Below are positions 10,871 to 18,814 of a DNA stretch of 64,000 bases, one piece after another. The position numbers and the translations under genes were made by a program. This stretch comes from JBEKTY01 sp049515555 (GTDB lineage: Bacteria > Planctomycetota > Planctomycetia > Pirellulales > Thermoguttaceae). Location of the stretch: NCBI GenBank assembly GCA_049515555.1, contig JBEKTY010000037.1, positions 22,569-86,568 of the forward strand, written 5' to 3'. Below the pieces are notes generated by a model. That model saw nothing but the letters and a program-made list of their open reading frames with translations. It had not been told where the DNA came from and did not search any database. Each line of letters opens with the position of its first letter. The stretch's first letter is position 1.

Positions 10871-11194
10871 ATGGCAAAAGTGGCCAAGAAAGCACCGAGC
10901 AAGACCGAGATTCTGACCAGCGTCGCCGCCGCCTCCGACCTGACGAAGAAGGATGTGGCCAAGGTGTTCGAAGCACTCGCGGCGGAGATCAAGAAGTGCC
11001 TCGGATCGCGGGGACCCGGCGTCTTCGCCCTTCCGGGCCTGGTCAAGATCGAGCGCAAGAAGGTCCCGGCTCGGCCCGCGCAAAAAGGCTGGCTCAATCC
11101 GTTCACCAAGCAGTTGGAAGATCGGCCCGCCAAGCCGGCCAGCGTGAAGGTTAAGGTCCGCGCGCTGAAGAACCTCAAGGACATGGTGGGCTAG
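10871..11194 (+). CDS. HU family DNA-binding protein
   Basis: 107 aa. Starts at the ATG of MAKVAKKAPSKTEI with GAAGGG about 8 bases upstream; an in-frame TTG two codons earlier is less likely. The HU/IHF pattern is present: helical N-terminus TEILTSVAAASDLTKKDVAK, then the dimer and arm region with GPGVFALPGLVKIERKKVPA and a basic C-terminus. The arm is more lysine-rich and somewhat shifted from E. coli HU, as in planctomycete HU-like proteins. A nucleoid-packing role is expected. The last 20 bases overlap the convergent Maf gene. Confidence 0.9.
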   Translation: MAKVAKKAPSKTEILTSVAAASDLTKKDVAKVFEALAAEIKKCLGSRGPGVFALPGLVKIERKKVPARPAQKGWLNPFTKQLEDRPAKPASVKVKVRALKNLKDMVG

Positions 11195-11765
11195 GTTCGC
11201 GGAGCATCTCTGCGAGCAGTTCCAGCGGCAAACCCACGACGTTGGACGGGCTGCCCTCGACGACGTGCACCCAGCCCGTGCCGTCCTGATAGCCGAAGGC
11301 CCCGGCCTTGCCTTCCCACTGCCCGCCGGCCAGATATTCTTCGATCTGCGACTCGGCTAGCGGGTCCATGCGCAGCGTCGTAACGGCCGTTTGGATCTGC
11401 GGCTTCCCGCCGGGAACCGGCCACAGGCATAGGCCGCTCCACACGCGATGCTCTTGCCCGCGAAGACTTTGCAGCATCCGCCGGGCGTCGGCCCGATCGG
11501 CCGGCTTGCCGAGGATCCGGCCTTGACACTCGGCGACCGTATCACAGCCGAGGACCAACCCGCGATCAATCCGGCCGGCCACGTCGGCCGCCTTCTGATA
11601 GGCCAGCCGGGCGACCAGCTCGGCCGGGCCTTCCCCGCTGCACACACCGCACTCGGCGGCCGCCGAGGGCACAACGACCTCGAAGCCATAACCCGCTTCG
11701 GCGAGCAGCTCTCGCCGCCGCGGCGAGCGGCTTGCCAGAATCAGTTTCGCGCCTTCACCGGCCAC
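11175..11765 (-). CDS. Maf-like nucleotide pyrophosphatase
   Basis: 196 aa if read from the GTG at 11763-11765; no ATG precedes the conserved N-terminus, and a longer frame runs to 11915 across the RluA start. Family motifs are clear: LILASRSPRRRELL near the start, GCDTVAECQGRILGKP in the middle, GKAGAFGYQDGTG and VEGSPSNVVGLPLELL at the end. Maf proteins hydrolyse non-canonical or modified nucleoside triphosphates in the cytosol. Convergent with the HU-like gene (20-base overlap) and divergent from the RluA-type gene; an inverted repeat lies between them. Start codon uncertain. Confidence 0.88.
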   Translation of the reverse strand: MAGEGAKLILASRSPRRRELLAEAGYGFEVVVPSAAAECGVCSGEGPAELVARLAYQKAADVAGRIDRGLVLGCDTVAECQGRILGKPADRADARRMLQSLRGQEHRVWSGLCLWPVPGGKPQIQTAVTTLRMDPLAESQIEEYLAGGQWEGKAGAFGYQDGTGWVHVVEGSPSNVVGLPLELLAEMLREPSPPCP

Positions 11766-11791
11766 GCGCCGTTTCTCGTTTCTGTACAGGG

Positions 11792-11817
11792 ATTGTCTGC
11801 CACCCTTCTCAGACAAT
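11792..11817. promoter_or_regulatory. Inverted repeat in the Maf/RluA divergent region
   Basis: Perfect 8-bp arms ATTGTCTG and CAGACAAT separated by 10 bases, followed by TACAAT at 11822-11827, a plausible -10 for the rightward gene. It could be an operator or a short hairpin; nothing else supports a specific regulator. Confidence 0.4.
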
Positions 11818-11839
11818 AGTCTACAATTAGCCGATCCCC

Positions 11840-12517
11840 ATGAGAATTCTCTACGAAGACAATCACTTGCTGGCCGTGGACAAGCCGGCGGGGCTGCCGA
11901 CCATGGGCACGCCAACCGGGAAGCCGACCCTCCTGAGCCTGGCCAAGGAGTACGTGAAGCAAAAGTACCGCAAGCCGGGCAACGTCTACCTGGGTGTGAT
12001 GAGCCGGCTGGACGCCCCCGTGACCGGCATCGTGCTCTTGGCGCGGACCTCGAAGGCCGCCCGCCGCCTGAGCGAGCAATTCCGCAACCGCACGGTGCAG
12101 AAAACCTATTGGGCCCTGGTGGAAGGGATCCCCCAGCCGGCCGCCGGCGTGCACGTGGATTGGCTCGCCGCCGACCAGCGGCACCGGCGGATGCACGTGG
12201 TCGGCCGGGGCCTGCCGGGGGCCCGCGAGGCCCGGCTGGCCTACCGCCGGCTGGCCGTCCGGGCCGCCGTGTCGCTGGTCGAAGTGGAACTCCAGACCGG
12301 CCGCAAGCATCAAATACGGTTGCAGCTTGCGCACCATGGGCACCCGGTCGTCGGCGACCGCAAGTACGGCAGCCGGCGGCCGTTTCCCGTGGGAATCGCC
12401 TTGCATGCGCGGCGGCTGGTGGTCGGCCACCCCATCGGCGGCGCGCCGCTCCTGCTGGAAGCGCCGCTGCCGGCGGCGTGGGCCGCTTGCGAGTTCGCCG
12501 ATATCGAGTTAACGTAG
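11840..12517 (+). CDS. RluA family pseudouridine synthase
   Basis: 225 aa. Opens with MRILYEDNHLLAVDKPAGLP, typical of the family. The catalytic aspartate is Asp58 in SRLDAPVTGIVLLART (the usual HRLD is SRLD here). TGRKHQIRLQLAHHGHPVVG near 150-170 is the conserved substrate-binding segment. No N-terminal S4 domain, so it is closer to RluA or short RluC/D-like enzymes that modify uridines in 23S rRNA or tRNA. Followed after 6 bases by the kinase gene, so the two are probably co-transcribed. Confidence 0.92.
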   Translation: MRILYEDNHLLAVDKPAGLPTMGTPTGKPTLLSLAKEYVKQKYRKPGNVYLGVMSRLDAPVTGIVLLARTSKAARRLSEQFRNRTVQKTYWALVEGIPQPAAGVHVDWLAADQRHRRMHVVGRGLPGAREARLAYRRLAVRAAVSLVEVELQTGRKHQIRLQLAHHGHPVVGDRKYGSRRPFPVGIALHARRLVVGHPIGGAPLLLEAPLPAAWAACEFADIELT

Positions 12518-12523
12518 AAGTGG

Positions 12524-13993
12524 ATGAGCGTTTCGCCCCGAAGCACTTTCGAGCAATGTGCCCTGGCCAGTGGGCTGCTGCTGCCCCAACAGCTCGACGA
12601 GGCCCGGGCCGCGCTGCGCGGGGCCGATTCGCAATCGGCCTTCCAGGGCGCCGCCACCGACCAGGAACTGGCCGACCGCCTGGTGGAAATGGGCCTGCTC
12701 AACGCCTGGCAGGCCAAGCAGTTGCTCGACGGGCGGACGAAGTTCACCCTCGGGCCGTACACGGCCATCGACTCGCTGGGCCAGGGCGGCATGGGCCACG
12801 TCTATAAGGCCCTGGACCTGCTCGGCCGGCCCGTGGCCATCAAGGTCCTGCCCCGCGACAAGTCCACGCCCGAGGCCGTCGCCAGTTTCCAGCGCGAGAT
12901 CCAGGCCCTGGCCAGTCTCAGCCATCCCAAGCTGGTCCGCGCCCTGGACGCCGGCTGCGACCACAACGTCTACTACCTGATCACCGAGTACGTGCCGGGC
13001 GCCGACCTGCGGAAGCTGGTCCGCCGCGGCGGCCCGCTGAGCATGGAGTCGGCCGCCGCCATCATCTCCCAAGTGGCCGAAGGACTCCAGCATGCCCATG
13101 CCCAAGGCATCATCCACCGCGACGTGAAGCCGGGCAACGTGCTGGTCACCCCCGAGGGCGAGGCGAAATTGTCGGACCTGGGCCTGGCCGGCCCGCGGTG
13201 GGGCAGTTTCGACCAGGACCCGCGGCACGGCAAGATCGTGGGCACGGCCGACTATCTCTCGCCCGATCATATCCAGACACCCTGGAATCCCACGCCGGCC
13301 TGGGACATCTATTCGCTGGGCTGCACACTGTATTATGCGGTCTCCGGCAAGGTGCCCTTCCCCGGCGGCACGACCGCCGACAAGGCCCGCGCCCACTGCG
13401 ATCTCCGGCCGCTGGACCCCCGGCGGCTGAACCACCACCTGAGCGATCCCTTCGTCGACGTGCTGGCCGACATGATGGCCAAGGACCCGGTGCAGCGGAT
13501 CCAGTCGGCCGCTGAGGTCATCGAGCGCTTGGCGCCCTGGGCCCGGGAGGCCTCCGGAATCCGTCAGTCGCTGCTGACCGCGGCGGTTGCGCAGCCGTCG
13601 CCGGCCGATGGGCCGCCGTCACCCCCGCCGTCACCCCCGCCGCCCACGCCGCCGGTGCCCGGGGCCGGGCCGCCGGGCAGCATGCTTCCGTCGTCCCGCT
13701 CGGGCATCGTCATGCCGGCGATCCCGCCGCCGCTGCCCGCCCGGCGGTCGGCCACGCCGCCGGGCGCGGCCGCGGCCCAGCCGGCGGTCCCGCCCGTCGA
13801 GCGGCTCCGCGATACCGTGGCCGAAGCCCCCGCCTCGGCCGACGGCAGCTCCGGAAGCAACGGCAGCTTGAGCCTCATCGTCGCCATGAACCGCCGCATG
13901 CCCGTCGGCTGGCTGCTGGTGCTCGTGCTGACGCCCGTCGCCCTGGCCCTCCTGGCCATTCTCATAGGCTGGATCTGCGACGTGATGTTCTAA
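12524..13993 (+). CDS. Serine/threonine protein kinase with C-terminal membrane anchor
   Basis: 489 aa. Residues 1-80 resemble the short N-terminal region of planctomycete kinases (LADRLVEMGLLNAWQAKQLL). The kinase domain spans about 85-345: glycine loop LGQGGMGHVY, lysine VAIKVL, catalytic loop HRDVKPGN, and a metal loop reading SDLGLAG (DLG instead of DFG). A proline-rich linker (about 350-440) leads to one membrane segment near the end (WLLVLVLTPVALALLAILIG), so the kinase domain is probably cytoplasmic and tail-anchored. The stop overlaps the convergent small ORF by 4 bases. Confidence 0.93.
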   Translation: MSVSPRSTFEQCALASGLLLPQQLDEARAALRGADSQSAFQGAATDQELADRLVEMGLLNAWQAKQLLDGRTKFTLGPYTAIDSLGQGGMGHVYKALDLLGRPVAIKVLPRDKSTPEAVASFQREIQALASLSHPKLVRALDAGCDHNVYYLITEYVPGADLRKLVRRGGPLSMESAAAIISQVAEGLQHAHAQGIIHRDVKPGNVLVTPEGEAKLSDLGLAGPRWGSFDQDPRHGKIVGTADYLSPDHIQTPWNPTPAWDIYSLGCTLYYAVSGKVPFPGGTTADKARAHCDLRPLDPRRLNHHLSDPFVDVLADMMAKDPVQRIQSAAEVIERLAPWAREASGIRQSLLTAAVAQPSPADGPPSPPPSPPPPTPPVPGAGPPGSMLPSSRSGIVMPAIPPPLPARRSATPPGAAAAQPAVPPVERLRDTVAEAPASADGSSGSNGSLSLIVAMNRRMPVGWLLVLVLTPVALALLAILIGWICDVMF

Positions 13994-14205
13994 GGGGGTT
14001 CGCTCCACAGGCGGTCGAGCTCGGATTGGCCGCCGAATTCTCGGAGCCAGTAATTCACGTCCTCTTCCAGCAGGGGCACGTTGGGCCGTCCGGTACTGGG
14101 GTCTTGCTGGAGCCGCTCGCGGCGCCGGCGGATGACTTCGGCATACCACACGTCGCTATCGACGGCCCGCGCCCGCCGCCGCCGGGCGGGAACCCGTCGA
14201 AGCAT
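13990..14205 (-). CDS. Small conserved hypothetical protein, copy A
   Basis: 71 aa. Family not recognised. The core VDSDVWYAEVIRRRRERLQQ and the following region to LDRLWSE are the same as in copy B (14863-15123); the N-terminus is different and arginine-rich. Where the two copies differ in the 3' half, the differences keep the same amino acids (for example GTG/GTC, AAT/AAC, CGA/CGC, GAA/GAG), which argues strongly that this frame is truly coding. It is transcribed divergently from the nucleotidyltransferase-like gene and meets the kinase gene tail to tail. Confidence 0.7.
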   Translation of the reverse strand: MLRRVPARRRRARAVDSDVWYAEVIRRRRERLQQDPSTGRPNVPLLEEDVNYWLREFGGQSELDRLWSEPP

Positions 14206-14288
14206 GGTGGGCTTTCCCCCGGCCTTCTCACGATGGTATGATTTATGCTGCGGAGGTTGAGCAGGAGGCCGGCGTTTGAGGTTTCATT

Positions 14289-14885
14289 ATGGGCGTGGTG
14301 ACTCCGAAGCCGTTCTCTTGGGAAAGGATGATTGCGGCCGTGGAAGACGTGCGAGAGAGGGCGTGTCGCGCAGCCGGCGTGCTTCGCAGGGCGGGGATCC
14401 CCCACGTCGTCGTCGGAGGCAACGCCGTGGCCGCGTGGGTCGCGCGCGTGGATCAGGAAGCGGTGCGGAATACTAAGGACGTGGACTTCCTGATCCGCCG
14501 GCAGGATTTCGCCCGCGTAATTGCCGAGCTCCGCTCGGTCGGTTTTGTGCACCAGAACGTGGCGGGGGTCGATCTGTTTCTGGACGGACCGCAAGGGTCG
14601 GTGCGCAGTGCGATTCACGTCTTATTCGCCGGCGAGAAGGTGCGTCCGGACTATCCGCTGCCGGCCCCTGACGTCGGCGAGTCGGAGGCCGGGCCCGATT
14701 TCCCCGTGGCCACGCTCGACGCCCTGGTTCGCATGAAGCTCACCTCTTTTCGCCTGAAAGACCAAGTACATCTTCTCGACCTGCTAGAGGTCGGGCTGAT
14801 CGACGCGACCTGGTGCGGCCGTTTTTCGGCGCCGCTCTCTGAGCGGCTCGAACAACTGCTCGCTACCCGTGATCGGGAGGCCTGA
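14289..14885 (+). CDS. Nucleotidyltransferase-fold protein (AbiEii/DUF6036-like)
   Basis: 198 aa. ATG preceded by GAGG at a good distance. The segment VVVGGNAVAAW (about 39-49) followed by NTKDVDFLIRR fits the glycine-rich loop and first metal-binding acidic pair of small nucleotidyltransferases related to AbiEii and DUF6036 proteins, and FPVATLDALVRMKLTSFRLK is their typical helical part. Relatives act as toxins or as stand-alone enzymes, but the expected co-directional antitoxin is missing; instead two copies of a small ORF flank it on the other strand. The exact role cannot be told. Confidence 0.7.
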   Translation: MGVVTPKPFSWERMIAAVEDVRERACRAAGVLRRAGIPHVVVGGNAVAAWVARVDQEAVRNTKDVDFLIRRQDFARVIAELRSVGFVHQNVAGVDLFLDGPQGSVRSAIHVLFAGEKVRPDYPLPAPDVGESEAGPDFPVATLDALVRMKLTSFRLKDQVHLLDLLEVGLIDATWCGRFSAPLSERLEQLLATRDREA

Positions 14886-15123
14886 CGCTCGGCGCGGGTT
14901 CCTGCGGCCGCTCGCTCCACAATCGGTCGAGTTCCGATTGGCCGCCGAACTCGCGGAGCCAGTAGTTGACGTCCTCTTCCAGCAGGGGCACGTTGGGCCG
15001 TCCGGTACTGGGGTCTTGCTGGAGCCGCTCGCGGCGCCGGCGGATGACTTCGGCATACCACACGTCGCTATCGACAGCCCGCGCCGCGGGCCAAACCGTC
15101 GCCGATCTCGCGGTCTGCTGCAC
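14863..15123 (-). CDS. Small conserved hypothetical protein, copy B
   Basis: 86 aa paralogue of copy A, with a longer C-terminal tail (ERPQEPAPSVRPPDHG) and a different N-terminus (MQQTARSATVWPAA). About 108 bases (about 14960-15068) are identical to copy A, while the 3' half has only synonymous changes: a mosaic expected from gene conversion between two functional genes. Its 3' end overlaps the nucleotidyltransferase-like gene by 23 bases. Function unknown. Confidence 0.7.
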   Translation of the reverse strand: MQQTARSATVWPAARAVDSDVWYAEVIRRRRERLQQDPSTGRPNVPLLEEDVNYWLREFGGQSELDRLWSERPQEPAPSVRPPDHG

Positions 15124-15211
15124 GCCCGCGCCGGCACATCGCGTGCGGTGAAGTCCGAGTACCCCCCGCGGTCGAAAGGCCCGACCGGCCTGCCCTCCCT
15201 CCGGGAGAGGA

Positions 15212-17611
15212 TTATGGTGGGGGCCGGCGGGCGTGGCCGGGCGACTCCAGCTCGCGGACCTTCTCTTCCAGGATGCGGCGGAAGCGATCCGGAATACCGG
15301 GAACGGCCAGCGCCGTGCGGCAGACCTGCCGGGCCTCGGCCGTAAGGCCCTGCTTTTGAAGAATCTCCGCCAGGAGCACGTAGCCGCCCAAGAAGGTCGG
15401 CGACTGCTTCAGCAGGCTGCGGAGCAGCGTGGCGGCTTCAGCGGCTTGGCCGGCCTGGTCGAGGTAGATGGCCAGGGCGTAGCCGTACTTGGGGCCGGGA
15501 CTGGCCTGGTACGCCGCGCGTGCCCAGCGGACGGCCTCTTCGTGCCGGTCCCGCGCCAATAGCACCGCGAGATTGTAGGCCGCGGCGGCCAGGTGCGGGT
15601 CGATCTTCAGCGCCGCGCGGAAGGCCGACTCGGCCTCGGCCAGCCGCTCCTGTTCCGCCAGCAGCATGCCCAGGTTCAACCACGCGCCGGCCGTGTCGGG
15701 CGCCAGCGCGAGGGCCTTCCGCAGGGCGGCCTCCGCATCGCGCGGTCGGTTGAGCCGGGCGTAGGCGATCGAGACGTTGACGTAGGGCAGCAGCACTTGC
15801 GGCTCGAGCTCCGTGGCCCGCTCGAAACAGGCCGCCGCCCGCGCGTCGTCGCGCGAGAGGTAGTAATTCCCCAGGTTATAGTGCGACGACCAGTGATCGG
15901 GCCGGGCCAGCAGCGAACTCAAAAACTCGTCGGTGGCCCGGCCAGTCGCGGCATTTGGGCCGGGAAGCTTCGCATTTTCGCCGGACGCAGAGGGCGGCGA
16001 TTCCCCGCCGGCCGCCGCGGCGGGGAAGGTGCTCAGCGCCGCCGCCGCCCGCACGCGGACCAGGCGGACCGGGTCGCCGCAGGCGCCGGCCAGCGCTTCG
16101 GCCGTCTCGCCCGACACGCTGGCGGCCAGCGCCTCGACCGCGGCGGCGCGCACCAAGGGCGAGCGGTCGGCCAGTGCCCGCCGCACCGCCGGCAGCCGGG
16201 CCGGATCGTCGCAGGCGTGCAGCAGCCGCAGCAGCGAGGCGGCCACCACTTCCTCGCGATCGGCCTTGGTGGCTTCGGTCAGCATTTCCGGCAGGCGGGT
16301 CCAGTTCTGTTTCCGCGCCGCATCGATCAGTCCCGCCCAACGCAGCACGGGGGCCTGGTAGTCCCGCTTTCGCCATCGGCGGACGGCCTGGTCGGCCCAC
16401 GCCGCGTCCTTATCCGTATGGCAGCCGTTGCAGGCGTTGGGCGATCGGAAGGCCAGCGTGGCGGCGGGCATCGGCGGGCGCATGGAATGGTCGGTCCGCA
16501 TCATGGCCGCGAAGCCGGTGGTGGGCATGTGGCAGGCCACGCAGCGATTGCCCGCCCCCTCGGCCTTGTGAAAGGTGTGGGCCGGCGCGTTGGCCACCTT
16601 TTCCGCGTGGCAGGGCAGGCAGGCCCGATTGGCCTCCGCCTCGGTGAAATTGTATCGCCCGCTGGAGCTGTGGCAGTGCGTGCACTCCAGGCGGCCCGAC
16701 TGCACGCAGCGACTCTGGCGCCACGAGGTATACGTGTAGTTCTCGCCCAGGTCGCGGCCGTCGGGGTAGAAGTCCGGATTCTCCAGCGTCAGCAGATCGA
16801 AATGATCGAAATAGCCGTCGCCGAACGTGAAGGGCGTGCCCAGCGGCGACATCTTGGCATGACACGCCGCGCACGAGTCGTTGAGCTGCTCCGTCGAGAA
16901 CCGCGCCAGGCTGATGATCTTCAGGTCCTTGGGCTTCTCGCCCGGCGCGGCAAGCCGGCACACGCGGACGTGCTCGGCCACGGGCCCGTGGCAGGTTTCA
17001 CAGTTGATTCCCGGCTCGCCCCAGGTGGTGTGGTAGCTGTCGGTCGCCGGGTCGTAGTTCCGCGAAAGCTGGCTGACGTGGCAGGCGTAGCACGACGTAT
17101 TGAAGGTGAACGCGCTGTGCCGCCAATCCAGCGGGGCATCGGCCTGGTCTACGAAATGCCGCACACCGCTGGCCGGCACGTCGAACCACTTCCGCTCCCG
17201 GAGGTTGTAGCCCACCGGCAGGACCTGCAATCGGCCGCGCTCCAGCGGCGTCAGGAAGTAGTAGACGTTCTTGCCGCCCATGACGTGCGCCAGGGGATAG
17301 TCCGCAACCTGGCCGTCGGCGCCGGTCTGACGCACGAAAGCAGGCTGGGCGGAGATTTCGGCCCGGAACGTGGACTGGCCGATGCGGATGGCGTGCTGCG
17401 GCGGCGTGAGGCTGGCCTTGGCCAGCGCCGCCGTAAAAGGCTGCATGGCCAGGCCGTGGTGCGAAGTGGCCCACTTCTGATAGAAGTCTGCGTGGCACGA
17501 GCGGCATTGGGCCGAGCCGGCCGCCGCGGTGGCGTCGTCGCCCGCCGCGCCGCCCGCCGCGGCCAGCCAGCCTGCGACGATCACCGCAATTGTCAACGGT
17601 CTGTATGTCAT
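15212..17611 (-). CDS. Secreted multihaem cytochrome c with HEAT-like and TPR tail
   Basis: 799 aa from the ATG at 17609-17611; an in-frame GTG 15 bases upstream is an alternative. Signal peptide MTYRPLTIAVIVAGWLAAAG. Eight CxxCH haem motifs: CRSCH, CYACH, CETCH, CAACH, CTHCH, CLPCH, CVACH, CNGCH, arranged as in cytochrome c554/NrfA-related perihaem proteins. From about residue 430 there are HEAT-like helical repeats (RSPLVRAAAVEALAAS). The last 200 residues are TPRs (AWLNLGMLLAEQERLAEAES). Probably a periplasmic electron-transfer protein in a larger complex; the redox partner is not in the window. The final codons run into a partial GGAGGGAG-type repeat at about 15190-15210. Confidence 0.92.
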   Translation of the reverse strand: MTYRPLTIAVIVAGWLAAAGGAAGDDATAAAGSAQCRSCHADFYQKWATSHHGLAMQPFTAALAKASLTPPQHAIRIGQSTFRAEISAQPAFVRQTGADGQVADYPLAHVMGGKNVYYFLTPLERGRLQVLPVGYNLRERKWFDVPASGVRHFVDQADAPLDWRHSAFTFNTSCYACHVSQLSRNYDPATDSYHTTWGEPGINCETCHGPVAEHVRVCRLAAPGEKPKDLKIISLARFSTEQLNDSCAACHAKMSPLGTPFTFGDGYFDHFDLLTLENPDFYPDGRDLGENYTYTSWRQSRCVQSGRLECTHCHSSSGRYNFTEAEANRACLPCHAEKVANAPAHTFHKAEGAGNRCVACHMPTTGFAAMMRTDHSMRPPMPAATLAFRSPNACNGCHTDKDAAWADQAVRRWRKRDYQAPVLRWAGLIDAARKQNWTRLPEMLTEATKADREEVVAASLLRLLHACDDPARLPAVRRALADRSPLVRAAAVEALAASVSGETAEALAGACGDPVRLVRVRAAAALSTFPAAAAGGESPPSASGENAKLPGPNAATGRATDEFLSSLLARPDHWSSHYNLGNYYLSRDDARAAACFERATELEPQVLLPYVNVSIAYARLNRPRDAEAALRKALALAPDTAGAWLNLGMLLAEQERLAEAESAFRAALKIDPHLAAAAYNLAVLLARDRHEEAVRWARAAYQASPGPKYGYALAIYLDQAGQAAEAATLLRSLLKQSPTFLGGYVLLAEILQKQGLTAEARQVCRTALAVPGIPDRFRRILEEKVRELESPGHARRPPP

Positions 17612-17670
17612 CGCGATACTGTCCACCGCCCCCCGGTCCGAAACAACCGTAACCGTTCACGGCATGTAAG

Positions 17671-18642
17671 TCAATCACTCGGCGCCAGCGTGCGGGTGCC
17701 GGGCTGGAAGTGCGGCCAGGCCCCCGTGTAGCTGACCGGTGTGGCGCGGCGCTCGAGCGCCGCGAGCTTCTCCAGCAGCTCGCGGGCCAGGGCATCGTCT
17801 ACCTGCTGCCCGGCGTCGGCAAGCTGCTGGCTGCCGGGGCGGACCTCGTCGCAGCGGATCAGGTGTACGCCGAAGGGCGTTTGCACCGGCGGGCTGACCT
17901 GCCCCACCGCCAGGGCGAAGGCCGCGCGGGAGAACGATTCGTCCATCGGCCCGTGCCGGCCGATGGGGCCCAGCCGGCCGCCGCTGGAGCGGCTGGGGCC
18001 GGTCGAATACTGCCGGGCCGCGTCGGCAAACGTCAGCTCCCCGGCGACGATGCGGCGGCGAAGCCCCTCGGCCTGCTTCAGTAGTCCGGCGACGGCCGCG
18101 GGCCCGGCGCCGGCGGCGGGCCGCAGCAGGACGTGGCTGACGACCAGTTGCGAGCCGTCCAGCTCGCGGCGATGGGCTTGAAAATAGGCCGCCCGCCGCT
18201 CGGCGCTGAGATACCGCCCGAGGTACTTGTCCCACACGATGTCCCACGCGAGCTGCCGCCGGAGATCGGCCTGGCTGATGCCTTCGGCCTTGAGTTGATC
18301 GGCGATCGAGCGGTGCTGGGCGGCCAGCCGCGACTTCAGCCGAGCGGTGGCTGCCGCACGTTCCTCGTCGGTGGCCGCCTCGCCTTTCCGCCCGGCGTAG
18401 ATGAGTACGAGCCGGCGGGCGATGATCTCTTCTAGTCCCTGGGCCCGGGCGTAGGGCAGCAGCTCGGGGCCCGGCGCCCGTCCGTGGAGGACGCGGGCCA
18501 GGAACCGCTCGACCTCGCCGATTGTGACCGGCTCGGCGCCGACCGTTGCGGCCGCCGCCTGGCCGGCGGGCGCTGGCTCCTCAGCCGGCAAGTAGGGTGG
18601 GTCGAGCGCAGCGAGCCCCACCAAGATCATCGCAAACCTCAT
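17671..18642 (-). CDS. Peptidyl-prolyl cis-trans isomerase (parvulin/SurA type)
   Basis: 323 aa from the ATG at 18640-18642. The C-terminal half is a rotamase domain: SQLVVSHVLLRP, then FADAARQYSTGPSRSSGGRLG and VGQVSPPVQTPFGVHLIRCD. The N-terminal half is helical, as in SurA/PrsA chaperones of exported proteins. The first residues (MRFAMILVGLAALDPPYL) are encoded by an R6 repeat unit, as is the DNA further upstream, so the original start and signal peptide may have been replaced or lie elsewhere. Minus strand, 59 bases upstream of the cytochrome gene, plausibly the same transcript. Confidence 0.85.
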   Translation of the reverse strand: MRFAMILVGLAALDPPYLPAEEPAPAGQAAAATVGAEPVTIGEVERFLARVLHGRAPGPELLPYARAQGLEEIIARRLVLIYAGRKGEAATDEERAAATARLKSRLAAQHRSIADQLKAEGISQADLRRQLAWDIVWDKYLGRYLSAERRAAYFQAHRRELDGSQLVVSHVLLRPAAGAGPAAVAGLLKQAEGLRRRIVAGELTFADAARQYSTGPSRSSGGRLGPIGRHGPMDESFSRAAFALAVGQVSPPVQTPFGVHLIRCDEVRPGSQQLADAGQQVDDALARELLEKLAALERRATPVSYTGAWPHFQPGTRTLAPSD

Positions 18643-18712
18643 GGTGGGGCTCGCCGACGTTCGATCCATACGCACTTCCCTGGTGGGGCTCGCTAAACGC
18701 TCGACCCACCCA
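18593..18712. repeat. R6 repeat units covering the isomerase start
   Basis: Three half-units of GGTGGGTCGAGC...GAGCCCCACC type: about 18593-18623, 18642-18667 and 18680-18712, in alternating orientation. They overlap the start codon and first codons of the isomerase. Confidence 0.75.
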
Positions 18713-18729
18713 TGCTTAGTGCTTGGTAT

Positions 18730-18811
18730 GGAAAAGGGGACAGGCACCGTCGCTGCTGCGATTTTCCACGATGGACAGCCCTCCAGTGCGACGGAGCCAG
18801 TCCCCTTTTCC
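18730..18811. repeat. R1-like repeat copy e
   Basis: Inverted arms GGAAAAGGGGACAGGCACC and GGAGCCAGTCCCCTTTTCC around a 40-base centre. It is a variant of the R1 element with a longer flank; it lies just before the DUF1598 stop codon region at 18815. Confidence 0.7.
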
Positions 18812-18814
18812 CCG

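Noticed and set aside
15593..17731. 712-codon plus-strand open frame opposite the cytochrome gene
   Set aside because: The minus strand carries eight haem motifs; the plus frame has none and is compositionally odd.
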